Assembly (NCBI GenBank): GCA_038093515.1
Contig: JBBPSI010000420.1
Location: 1 to 10,190, forward strand
Direction of reading: 5' to 3'
Origin: Butyriboletus loyo
Lineage: Eukaryota > Basidiomycota > Agaricomycetes > Boletales > Boletaceae
Length of the DNA stretch: 10,190 nt
The translations under genes were made by a program, and so were the position numbers. Numbering within the stretch: the stretch's first letter is position 1; each line of letters begins with the position of its first letter. Of the stretch, positions 1 through 7,348 are shown piece by piece. The notes below the pieces were generated by a model. It saw only the letters and a list, made by a program, of their open reading frames with translations, was not told the DNA's origin and searched no databases.

Positions 1-8
1 TGTCATTT

Positions 9-130
9 TCATTTATTTTCATCTTTGTCCGACTCCCTGAACGACCGATGCTCGGTTTCCTGGTTGCACCTGGCGGTCACCGTGCCCGCATCATCTACCG
101 ACCAGGCCGTCACAGTCCCCATCTCCGACC
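9..130 (-). pseudogene. C-terminal coding relic X1
   Basis: The minus strand reads toward a TGA at 9-11 with the ending ARCNQETEHRSFRESDKDENK. A second minus-strand stretch at 8579-8660 ends VRCNHQFKHRWFKPRRRRRK followed by a TGA. The two share the RCN, HR and F positions and about the same distance to the stop, although the DNA is only moderately similar. I read them as the ends of two diverged copies of one small gene or gene tail. The minus frame stays open up to 341, but the part beyond about 130 overlaps repeat A and shows no recognisable domain. The family is unknown to me. It could also be a shared 3' untranslated segment. Confidence 0.3.
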
Positions 131-256
131 TCCCTTCATCCTCGCCCATGTGTATGGTTGGAACACTCTTCCAAGCACCCATGGTGATGGTAACGTGACG
201 TTGGCTGTCCGAAGGTACTGCTAGTACCAACAAAGCATGAGCACGAGTACAACCAA

Positions 257-522
257 GAGTTACCCGTCTTACGAAGATGTTGATCAGACTTGCTACAACC
301 CGAAAAATGCGCTGCAAGCAGGATCGGCTCGCACGGACCAAGGGATCCGATCATGTGCCGGGGGAAACGAGCCCACACGGCGACGAAAAGTGGGGGGTCA
401 GGAGGAATGAAGAGCGAACCGGGCGTGCAAGCACAGGCGAGTGGGGAAACGCGAGCGTGCCGTGCTGAGGGAGCCATCTCCGAAAGTCTCTAATCTCATC
501 GGCCTAATGATGGATGAGCCTG
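257..522. repeat. Repeat A, copy 1
   Basis: This block matches 7126-7348 in direct orientation. Long identical stretches include the one around ATGTTGATCAGACTTGC and the run from AAGCACAGGCGAGTGGGG to CGTGCCGTGCTGAGG. Copy 1 carries about 22 extra bases after GGATCGGCTCG (near 330-352) and small indels near 412-433. On the plus strand an ATG at 237-239 opens a 57-codon frame (MSTSTTKSYPSYEDVDQTCY...) that ends in TGA. Part of this frame (DQTCYN...GSAR) is also open in copy 2. Few substitutions are informative, so coding status is undecided. Confidence 0.85.
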
Positions 523-600
523 GCCTGAAAGCCAGGGCTTGGGCTTGATCAAATTCCAGGCCAGGGCCCTCATCGGTGTCTTCAACGATGCTCACTGTAA

Positions 601-982
601 TCAACTAGTTAATACAACATTGACGTCGTAATTTTTTCTCGACCGCTGCGGCCCATTGCCAGCCGAGTTGTATTCGTCGTCATCGACTGTCGAACATTGT
701 TAGTAATACTTCGTGGTATATGCGGGGGACCTACCTGAGGCTGCGCACGTTGATTTCGACATTCCTGTACATATATTGTAATACATCAGGGTATACATGT
801 GAGGGACTTACCTGAGGCTGCGTGAGCTGACTTCGACACGCACATATTTGCTGTATACGCATGAGCTCGAAGCAATGATAGGTTAGCCTTTTGTCACTTA
901 CCTGAAATCCCCCGACTTGACTTCTCCGTGTGTGTGCTGTCGTTGTTGGTATCATCTATGGTGCCGGGTGTCTCTCGTGATG
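601..982 (-). CDS. Uncharacterised small-exon gene, 3' exons only
   Basis: Four exons can be read on the minus strand: 982-902 (81 nt), 850-812 (39 nt), 764-735 (30 nt) and 686-601 (86 nt, to the TGA at 603-601). Introns are 901-851 (51 nt, GTAAGT, branch GCTAACC), 811-765 (47 nt, GTAAGT, branch CTGAT) and 734-687 (48 nt, GTAGGT, branch TACTAAC). All internal phases agree (phase 1). The peptide runs through THTEKSSRGIS, SKSAHAAS and SKSTCAAS, then VDDDEYNSAGNGPQRSRKNY to the stop, giving a hydrophilic tail with a repeated Ser/Ala motif. A further donor (GTACGT, 1043-1038) with acceptor AATAG at 983 suggests another upstream intron. The internal exon lengths are multiples of three, so a phase-0 reading from an ATG at 955 (MIPTTTAHTRRSQ...) is also open. 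I do not recognise the family. Confidence 0.5.
729..840. repeat. Tandem exon-plus-donor duplication
   Basis: On the minus strand the exon end ...GCAGCCTCAG plus the donor side of the intron (GTRRGTCCC...CATRTATACC) occurs twice with a 77-nt offset, ending at 735 and 812. A weaker third occurrence of the donor block lies at 896-905. Exon and splice site were therefore duplicated together, adding codons without breaking the frame. Confidence 0.6.
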
Positions 983-1043
983 CTATTACAACTAAGATTA
1001 GTCGTAGTCAACTATGTGTGGATAGGAAACATGGAAAACGTAC

Positions 1044-1484
1044 CATTTTGGTCCTCTGTGGCCGCAACAGGAGCATCTCTCACAAGTCATGGTCAATTTG
1101 CTGTAAAACGAAGTCAAATAAGCGAAAGGAACACATGTATAGGTCGGAATGTGACACTTGCCTTGTAGTTCAACCATTTTGGGGGGCTGGCACGTTCATC
1201 ATCTGGCTGCGTCAATTCCTTGTCACTCTGCTCCACTTAGCGAGTCTCAAATCGCCCGTTTTGTGCCTGTTTGTGGTCCAGCTGATGGCTAGTAGGTGGG
1301 GTTGCGTGTGGGCTCTGCCACTGGTGTCGCGCTATCGTCGGGGTCCGTGAGTTTTGCTGACAGTGTAATTGAGCGACGAGGTCGTGCGCTGATCGACGTT
1401 GGTGACGAGGGGCAGCGGCATATTTTTGGCACTGGTGCGCGCTTGGATTGCGGAAATCTCCGGTGCAGCGATTGATTCGACCAT
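1044..1484 (-). pseudogene. Possible 5' exons of the small-exon gene, disrupted
   Basis: Upstream of the well-spliced 3' exons, the minus strand holds coding-like pieces that I cannot join. An ATG at 1484-1482 in a reasonable context opens 50 codons (MVESIAAPEISAIQARTSAK...) to a TAG at 1334-1332. A second piece, 1236-1162, reads VEQSDKELTQPDDERASPPK and then WLNYK. It is followed by a GC-type donor (GCAAGT, 1161-1156) and a TTTTACAG acceptor ending at 1101. The next piece, 1100-1044, is open only in a Cys-rich phase (TCERCSCCGHRGPK) that does not match the phase of either neighbour. The stretch may be a broken gene, or I may have missed splice sites. No family was recognised. Confidence 0.25.
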
Positions 1485-2169
1485 CTCCTGCTCTGATCCT
1501 ATTCACTCCCTAACCCTCCTATCTCAGAATCTATCGTGCTGCTTGGACTGGAATCGCTGTCAACTCTCTTCTCCCGTAAAATTCATCCCATTTGACTTTG
1601 TTGTTTGTGGAACCATCCTTTAGTATATTACGCCTTTTCCTCGTGTGTCCTCATCGTACTCGAACGCGCTTTCTTCCAAACACTAGCCTGCTTGTATGAC
1701 GGTCAACGTTGTCTCTTTCATCACGCGCAAAAGTTGGTCCGCAACATTCTAGCGCACTCATCTGGTCCCCAGGATCAACAGACGAGTCGTTTTTCATTGC
1801 GAGCCCCTCGTACGATCTGATCGCTTCCCCCACCTGCGTCTAGCCCATAGCAAATGCACCCCTGTCTTCCAAACCATCTCCCCTTTCCTCTCTTCGATGA
1901 CACCGAGTCCCGACCTACCACCTCTTTGGACCACCTGACTGGCTTCTGGGACACCACCACCCCCGCGAAAGACTAGGTAGCACTCGCATCTGAGCCGACT
2001 TCCTCTTCCGAAAGTAAAAAATGATGCAGGGCTGCCAGCGAGGCTGGCCAGGGGCATGAACGACACAAAGCTCCCACGACCGTGCTCAAGTCCCATGCGG
2101 AACAAATATCTAAGGCGGGCTTACCCCTGGATCGAACGAGCGGGCATATAGTTTTGGGTTGACCGTATC
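1485..2169. other. Region without an assignable gene
   Basis: Several open frames exist, but none has convincing domains or splice structure. The plus strand is pyrimidine-rich around 1826-1960. This makes the opposite strand Gly/Arg-rich and explains the open minus frame at 1794-2105. The CT-rich tract could be a basidiomycete-type promoter, but no start codon can be tied to it. No transposon ends or RNA genes were seen. Confidence 0.5.
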
Positions 2170-2172
2170 GTG

Positions 2173-2767
2173 CGGACAGTTATTTGTTACATTGTTATTA
2201 CAGCGATCCCAATACTCTCAGGTATCACAGCTTGTTCTCAGTACTTCGCTTTTGGTTCTCGCTGTCTCATGATGTACAGAGCGATTAAACAGTGGCAGCC
2301 CAACCGGTACATGCAACAATTCGTGAGAGACGGTATCTTTTATTTCATCGTGTATACCCCACTTCCCTCCCTCTCTCTCGTTTCCATTCGCCACTATTAC
2401 TTTCTCCCACCCATCTTGTTTCCGACCGTTTGCGGGAAACCGTCCACTCAAATGTTTTCCCTCAACTTCAAGGATCATATTTTTCAACATCGCATCCATG
2501 CTCGAACAGGTGGCTACACCAAAGAGCAATTTGGCGTTCTCCCTGACCACGTTTTATTACATATCTATGTGCTCCATTATCCCTCGGTTCATCATCAACA
2601 TGCGAGAGCTGTATGATGGTGACCTTCGTGGCCGTTGACAGGGCACTGGGAGTGGATTTGATGCGCTGTCGTAGCCTCAAAACGCTGCTGTGTCTGCGAT
2701 TGCATTCGCGGATGAATCGGAGGTGATTCAACTCGAAACATTGGGAGATGATACGCGTCATGTTTGA
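2173..2767 (+). pseudogene. Broken DUF6533-type fungal membrane protein, C-terminal part
   Basis: Two coding blocks resemble the C-terminal half of the multi-pass DUF6533-type proteins of Agaricomycetes, whose function is unknown. Block 1 (about 2173-2350) has a hydrophobic segment followed by YRAIKQWQPNRYMQQFVRDG and then FYFI. Block 2 (about 2430-2638) reads SRIIFFNIASMLEQVATPKS, a hydrophobic stretch, then IIPRFIINMRELYDGDLRGR. A pyrimidine-rich intron appears to lie between them, with donor GTGTAT at about 2351. Its likely acceptor near 2430 reads TTTGCGG where an AG is expected. The frame then meets a TGA (2636-2638) and a TAG (2672-2674) and continues as FADESEVIQLETLGDDTRHV to a TGA at 2765-2767. 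The N-terminal half is missing upstream. The copy at 7347-7469 shows that 14 codons were lost here. Family assignment is by recalled pattern. Confidence 0.6.
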
Positions 2768-3101
2768 ACGACGATCCTTGGGCAGCAACGAGGGACGGAA
2801 AGTAGCGGTGGGGCTTATGAGGTGTTGACGAACGCTGGCAATCGAGGATGTGGCCCTTTGAATGGTGACTCGAATGTTTGTGTTACCGATGAATATGCCC
2901 CGTCGTCTGAGCTCCGTGTAGCATCCATGTCCCGCTGCATTTCTCGGGGGAGCTTTCCTCTGTACATGCGCCTTGATCTGTTCTGCAAACATCTTTCGGA
3001 CATGGCGGGGCTGTCGCAGAACCCAGCACGCTGTTCGCCTCCGCTGGTTACAACAGCGAATACGATAATCCGAGCAGTAATCCCTCTGTCCGGCGCTGCA
3101 A
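2691..3101. repeat. Repeat B, copy 1
   Basis: This block matches 7351-7793 in direct orientation over its whole length. It spans the last codons of the membrane-protein gene and about 330 bases beyond. Differences are a 42-nt gap in copy 1 at 2714/2715, a 10-nt extra piece in copy 1 (CATGTCCCGC region, about 2926-2937), two 1-nt indels and scattered substitutions. Identity is high, including an unbroken run through GACGATCCTTGGGCAGCAAC. Confidence 0.9.
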
Positions 3102-3135
3102 CGCTACGAAAAGTGAGATTCAAAGAGTCGAGTAA
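3010..3135 (+). pseudogene. Short ORF after the membrane gene, copy 1
   Basis: The frame AVAEPSTLFASAGYNSEYDN followed by PSSNPSVRRCN is open here and at 7702-7812. Of the substitutions between the copies in this stretch, four or five are silent in this frame (for example CTG/TTA, AAC/AAT, TGC/TGT) and two change the residue. In the competing frame (MAGLSQNPARCSPPL...) nearly all change the residue. This favours past coding use of the frame, but the counts are small. The upstream exon is not resolved. A candidate intron ends at the TCGCAG before AACCC, but the joined phase would create a stop. Confidence 0.3.
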
Positions 3136-3276
3136 TTCACAGCGATACCGCGCCCAATGACGGCGGACGTATGAAACACTGATCTGAGGAGAGATGCTGG
3201 TCGTACAAATTGTAGTTCTCATGAGCGTCACGGACGATCAGGAAGAAGGTGCCGGGTCTGTCCAGCGCAAGATTGA

Positions 3277-3696
3277 ACATCGGTGAACCATCCGATATCG
3301 ATATCCTTATCCCCGTTCGCGGTCGACGAGGTGACCGACGACACACTGCTGACAAACCCCTCAACAGCGGCGCGATCCGCTACATGCCCGCAGCCGATGG
3401 GCAATAAGGGCGAGATATCAGAGTGAGAACACGCCCCATCACCAAATCAACCTACCTGAGCTCCCCCAAGGACTTGTGGGAACTTGTACAATCGCAAACG
3501 GGATTAGAAGAGTCAAGAGGTGGCATAGACTGTCGCGGACTTGACGAGCATCGCGACGACGGTCGTACGTACACTCTGTCAAATGAGCTGGTCGGAGCAG
3601 CTCGACCATGGTGTGTCTGTAGAGCGACAACTAGATGACGATGAGGAGTGTTACGACGACGATGATAGCGAGGGAGACACAAAAAGGGCCAGTTGA
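3277..3696 (+). pseudogene. Acidic-tail ORF in repeat C, copy 1 (frameshifted)
   Basis: Exon-like block 3277-3422 reads SLSPFAVDEVTDDTLLTNPS and ends GNKGEIS. A candidate intron follows at 3423-3460 (GTGAGA...CTGAG, only 38 nt). The next block reads SPKDLWELVQSQTGLEESRG, then a tail ending MSWSEQLDHGVSVERQLDDD and DTKRAS before a TGA at 3694-3696. A tandem 4-nt duplication (GTACGTAC, 3565-3572) shifts the frame between DEHRDDGRT and MSWSEQ. The intron is 24 nt shorter than in copy 2, below usual splicing size. Copy 2 (9303-9736) has no such break. The family is not recognised. Most differences between the copies change residues, so neither may now be under constraint. Confidence 0.35.
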
Positions 3697-3898
3697 TCGG
3701 ACGACCGGCCTTGATGTAGGGCGATGATGACAGCGAGGACATTTAGAATCAAAGTGAGCAAGTTTAAACGGCCGTGAAAACAATTTCTGCCGCCTACAGG
3801 ACGTAGAACGTGTGTTATAGTGCGAGCAAGGCGAGGTGGATCGGTAGTTGCAGCCTGGAGCACTCGTATCTAGCCAGTTCGTCAGCGTCGATCGTCAT
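3651..3898 (-). pseudogene. Hydrophobic minus-strand ORF relic, copy 1
   Basis: From an ATG at 3898-3896 the frame reads MTIDADELARYECSRLQLPI, then HLALLAL and a TAA, continues HTFYVL and a TAG, and is shifted by a 1-nt loss. After this the next frame reads NLLTLILNVLAVIIALHQGR and SSDQLALFV to a TAA at 3653-3651. Copy 2 (9936-9691) has the same start and hydrophobic segments but stops at other places. This pattern fits a small membrane protein decayed independently in each copy. The last part is antisense to the acidic tail ORF, and antisense of Asp/Glu codons naturally reads as hydrophobic residues, so the case is uncertain. Confidence 0.3.
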
Positions 3899-3967
3899 GG
3901 GGGACGGGAGCATGCTCGTTAGATGTTGTATCAATGTCCGCCAGCTTGAACCAACCTTTGACATCAA

Positions 3968-3975
3968 TATAAAAG
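3968..3975 (+). promoter_or_regulatory. TATA-like element conserved in repeat C
   Basis: TATAAAAG occurs here and as TATAAAAAG at 10006-10014, in otherwise diverged context (CCAACCTTTGACATC upstream in both). It faces rightward. The WD40 start codon is over 600 bases downstream, so it is not that gene's core promoter unless the leader is long. It may belong to a gene lost from the repeat. Confidence 0.3.
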
Positions 3976-4166
3976 GCTGAGATACCGCGAGATTTCGTGA
4001 ACCTCGTTGTCGATCTTGCCTGTGGATCGGAGTATCGACATGTGGCAGTTTAAAATTGCCTTGGGAGGAAAAGTACGAGAAAACATGCAGTTGATCGCAC
4101 TGTGCCGCATACTGCATTGGTAGAACGTGGTGCAATATTTTAGTATAGTGCTCGAGAGACATCAAG

Positions 4167-4586
4167 GGCATATGTAGCTTACATGCGGGTGCCTATAGTA
4201 CAGTTTACCCACATCATTGGCGTCAACAGGGCTTGTATATGAGCGCAATCGTCCGAGTTCCGGAAAGAGATGTACGTACGTGTAACGTCCACCTGTCCGA
4301 GCAGCGAACGCGAAAACATAGAGGCTGTGCAATCAAATGTGAGTGTGACGCGATTCGGGATCGGGTGGTACGGAATGAGAGCGCTCCCTGTTCGGGAGGG
4401 TGATGGAATGTACGCATTTTTAGGAGCGGGGTGGGAGTAAGAATAAGCGCCAAAGACACGAGGCGGTTGCGACCCATATTGAGAATAAGGAAACGTGTTT
4501 ATGGAGCAGCTTTGCGCACCACGAGTCGAACCGAAACCATCTTTCTTCCACTCTTCGAACTCCACGACAGTGTACCATCGGTGAGG
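4167..4586. promoter_or_regulatory. Upstream region of the WD40 gene
   Basis: No plus-strand gene is evident. A CT-rich tract at about 4545-4573 (CATCTTTCTTCCACTCTTCG) lies 15-40 bases before the ATG at 4587, a common arrangement near basidiomycete transcription starts. The minus strand is open from 4679 to 4179. Its encoded stretch is Pro/Ser/Tyr-rich (SYSHPAPKNAYIPSPSR), but the only upstream Met lies inside the WD40 gene and no domain is recognised. Confidence 0.4.
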
Positions 4587-6543
4587 ATGTCGTCGACAAA
4601 GACCGGTATGTAGCAGCTCCGAACAGTGATAGCGTTGAATGCTGACAATGCAGCAAGACCCAACAACAGTACTTGACACCGGTCACAATGGTCCAGTGTA
4701 TGCAGTCACATTCCAGTCTGACGGAAAACACCTTTTGGGAGGGAATGGCGATGGAATTCGACAATGGCAACTTGCCGACGGTCAAGAGGTCAGAAACCAA
4801 ATGGGAATGGATGTGTTTTCCATCTCTGTGTCAAGAGATCATAATTGGATAGTATGCGGGACCCGGCAGGGCGCAAGTGTGTGGGATGCAGAGCTGCATG
4901 CAAAGGGCATCGAGGTGGAGGGCGGAAACTGGGTGTATGCGGTCGATGTCTCACCAGATTCGACGAGGTTTGCCACTGGGACTGGTAAGACAGCGAGCAT
5001 TTGGAGCATGAGGACGGGGGAGAGACTCGTTGGCCCGCTCCAACATGACAAGGAAGTCAATGGAATCAAATTTTCCCCAAACGGGGAGCACATCGCCACT
5101 TCCTGCTTTCAAGGCTCGATCTGTGTTTTCGACAGTCACAACGGCGATGAGCTTGTCACAATCGAAACTGAAACAACCTCATTTCCCATAGCCACTGCAC
5201 TTGTGTGGTCCAGTGACAGCCAGCAACTTTTTGCGGCAACCAACGACTGCAAAATCACGTCTTTTGCTGTGTCCACGGGGTCCCAGATCGCTGAGTCGAT
5301 GGCTTTCGACAGCGTCGACTCCATCGCTCTAGCAACAAATGGCAAATTCATTGCCGCATATGGAGGGTCTTCCATCTTCTTCCTGGACGCATCAACTCTG
5401 ACTCAGATTGGCTCTGACATTGAGGACAGTAGTCAGATATACTCGATCGCCCTCTCCCCAGACGACACATATCTGGCAACTGGACGAGATGACGGGAAAG
5501 TCTCCATGCGTGGCCTCGGTCATATTCTCCCAGAGTCATATGGTCCTTTCCATGTAAGTATTTGGCTATTCTATCAAACCATCTCATCACACAATATCAG
5601 ACATCAACTAGTGATCTTGAGGTATCCACTCATTCTGTTCCTGTTTGACGCGAGTTCTCACGATCGTGTAGGTTGACGTGCCGTCGAGCACGCCCGCTCC
5701 CGCTCCTGAGTTCGACTTTGACGAGGTTCGTGGCCACCTCATTTTGTTTCTTGCTTATATATTGACACTACTGCAGCCACCATCCCCGACCTCCGCTGCC
5801 GATCCCCGGGAGCTACCGCCACATGACTCCCCTGCAGAGGCACGTCCCGGGTCGCAGATTCGCTCAATATTAAAAAAGCTGCTACCGCGAAAAAGTGAGA
5901 AGGACGCCACTTCACACAAGCCAGGTCGACGTTCCGGAAAGTCACGCCAACCCGCCGCCGATCATCGATCACCGTCCCGCTCCCCAGCGAGAGTGGACAG
6001 TGCCACGAACGAGGGCCCTTCGAGGATGGCTGCAGCTGAACGTCAAGCAGTGAGTACTCGTCGATGGGATACAGTTTGTCTAATATTTCATTTTAGCGCA
6101 CATCCACAGGATTCACCAGAAGACGACAGGTTCGCTATTCCGCGTATTTGTATGCAGGCACTCATCACTCATCACATATCGCAGCGTAAATCGCATGCCA
6201 AGGCTGCGGTTCCCAACCATCCGAACAAAGATGCTTCGCGTAGCGGGGAGCATGCTGCAGATCCAACGGTAGCAGACCCGGTATGACTCTTCCTGGCGAT
6301 GTAGGCCTCATCACCACAGCTCATGTCCTATTAGACGCAACCACCGGCAGCGAACGATCCATCTGACCCCTCGGCCCCGGGGGTCCGTGTAACGGTGCGC
6401 ATAACTTTTCTTTCACTTACACTGTTATACTTACGGTGGATCAGCATCAGCAAGGATCGAGGTACTCTACCTTTGCGATCCGAGTCACCGTGCCAGCGTG
6501 GTTGTTGTGTAATCGTTCAGGTACACACGATGACTTACCTTGA
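4587..6543 (+). CDS. WD40-repeat protein with Ser/Pro-rich basic tail
   Basis: Proposed exons are 4587-4605, 4658-5553, 5601-5621, 5672-5725, 5777-6049, 6097-6129, 6185-6280, 6335-6394 and 6445-6543, giving 516 aa ending in TGA. Residues 1-305 hold seven WD40 units, at about 16-47, 57-85, 98-127, 138-168, 183-213, 225-253 and 266-294. These show VYAVDVSPDSTRFATGTG, VNGIKFSPNGEHIATSC and SIWSM or VWDAEL ends, enough for a closed beta-propeller and thus a protein-binding scaffold. No catalytic domain is seen. Residues 306-516 are low-complexity, with TPAPAPEFDFDE, a basic stretch SILKKLLPRKSEK...KPGRRSGKSRQ (about 359-391) and Ser/Pro/Arg-rich sequence. The first intron (4606-4657) joins MSSTKT to DPTTVLDTGH. 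If it is not used, the ATG at 4639 gives the same length. The last exons are the least certain. Confidence 0.85.
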
Positions 6544-6750
6544 TCCAGACCATTCCTGTGGATACTATTCTAAATCACAATATGTGGACATCGATCGTAC
6601 AGTTCTTTAATTTCGTGTCACCTCGCAACATCAGTATGATAAGCCTGTCCATGATCGAGCTTGCCATGTTCATGCAATGGTCATAAACGAAGTCTATCCA
6701 CATGCAGAGGTTGGGATTGTAGGACACTATGTAATTGATAATTGATAGTA
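6544..6750. other. Downstream region of the WD40 gene
   Basis: This AT-richer stretch probably contains the 3' untranslated region of the WD40 gene. There is no canonical AATAAA, only weaker AT-rich motifs near 6570-6610 and 6730-6750. No gene was recognised. The minus-strand open frame at 6832-6575 is a chance frame without domain features. Confidence 0.4.
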
Positions 6751-6831
6751 ACGATGTCGACCAAGGCCTAACGCCTATCCGATCTAAGGTCTCGAGCTCC
6801 GCCATGCGCGCTCGCAGAGCTATTAGGAACA
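6751..6831. repeat. Local direct repeat, unit 1
   Basis: About 80 bases (ACGATGTCGACCAAGG... to ...CTATTAGGAACA) recur at 6941-7020 with roughly 90% identity and a 190-base offset. The shared core is AAGGTCTCGAGCTCCGCCAT. On the minus strand both copies can encode VPNSxASAHGGARDL, but no longer gene structure is visible. Confidence 0.85.
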
Positions 6832-6940
6832 CCGTAGCTCGAGCTAGTGCATGTAGGCAATTCTCCAGTTGGACGGTGGTGGTGCCCGACTCTGTGCTGG
6901 GCTTTTCCCAGTCGGTCGTTTACTAGGTTAAGTTGCCCTG

Positions 6941-7020
6941 ACGATGTTGACCAAGGTAACGCGTATCCGATCACAAGGTCTCGAGCTCCGCCATGCGCAC
7001 TCGCAGGGCTATTAGGAACA
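6941..7020. repeat. Local direct repeat, unit 2
   Basis: Second copy of the 6751-6831 unit, with a 2-nt gap and a few substitutions. It ends about 105 bases before repeat A copy 2. The 109-base spacer between the units (6832-6940) shows no similarity to either unit. Confidence 0.85.
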
Positions 7021-7125
7021 GACATGATAGAAGGTATTCCGCGAGGCAACATGGAGTTGAGCAGCTGGGGGCCCGATTACGATGCCAGACCACTCTCGTT
7101 AGCGGGTTCGCCACGTATCCCGGCT

Positions 7126-7348
7126 GAGTTATTCGTCTTGCGAAATATGTTGATCAGACTTGCTACAACCAGAGAAATGTGCCGCAGACAGGATCGGCTC
7201 GTGTTCCGGGGGAGACGAGCCCACACAGCGACGACATGTGGGGAGGTCAGGAGGGAACCGGGCGCAAGCACAGGCGAGTGGGGAAACGCGAGCGTGCCGT
7301 GCTGAGGATAGTCATCCGACCTCATCGGACTAGTGATGGACGGGCCTG
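7126..7348. repeat. Repeat A, copy 2
   Basis: Second copy of 257-522, in the same orientation. It lacks the extra bases that copy 1 carries near 330-352 and 412-433. Its right end is abrupt: similarity to copy 1 runs through GATGGACGGGCCTG and then switches to repeat B, with no intervening sequence. Confidence 0.85.

Larger units (their letters stand above)
3259..4166. repeat. Repeat C, copy 1
   Basis: This block matches 9285-10189 in direct orientation over about 0.9 kb, with frequent substitutions and small indels. Shared landmarks include TTCGCGGTCGACGAGGT, GACTTGACGAGCATCGCGAC, ACAAAAAGGGCCAGTTGATC and GGCAGTTTAAAATTGCCTTG. It contains a plus-strand ORF with an acidic end, a minus-strand hydrophobic ORF and a TATA-like element, each described separately. 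No terminal inverted repeats or target-site duplications are visible, so it looks like segmental duplication rather than a transposon. Confidence 0.9.

Noticed and set aside
1794..2105. Minus-strand open frame rich in Gly and Arg
   Set aside because: It is the complement of a CT-rich tract and has no domain or splice support.
2468..2992. Long minus-strand open frame of 174 codons
   Set aside because: It is antisense to the membrane-protein tail and repeat B. The matching minus frame in copy 2 diverges after a frameshift, and the peptide has no recognisable features.
3277..3408. Alternative plus frame in repeat C reading LNIGEPSDIDILIPVRGRRG to a TAA
   Set aside because: It is open in both copies, but nearly all differences replace residues. 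It also cannot be joined to the downstream exon, unlike the neighbouring frame.
3259..4166. Repeat C as a DNA transposon
   Set aside because: No terminal inverted repeats, target-site duplications or transposase motifs are seen. The ends simply fade within a larger duplicated segment.
4179..4679. Minus-strand open frame of 166 codons upstream of the WD40 gene
   Set aside because: The start would lie within the WD40 coding exon and there is no family match. The Pro/Ser-rich composition was tempting but is not enough.
6835..6846. Perfect palindrome TAGCTCGAGCTA
   Set aside because: A single 12-bp palindrome of this kind is expected by chance at low frequency in 10 kb, and nothing around it suggests a binding site.
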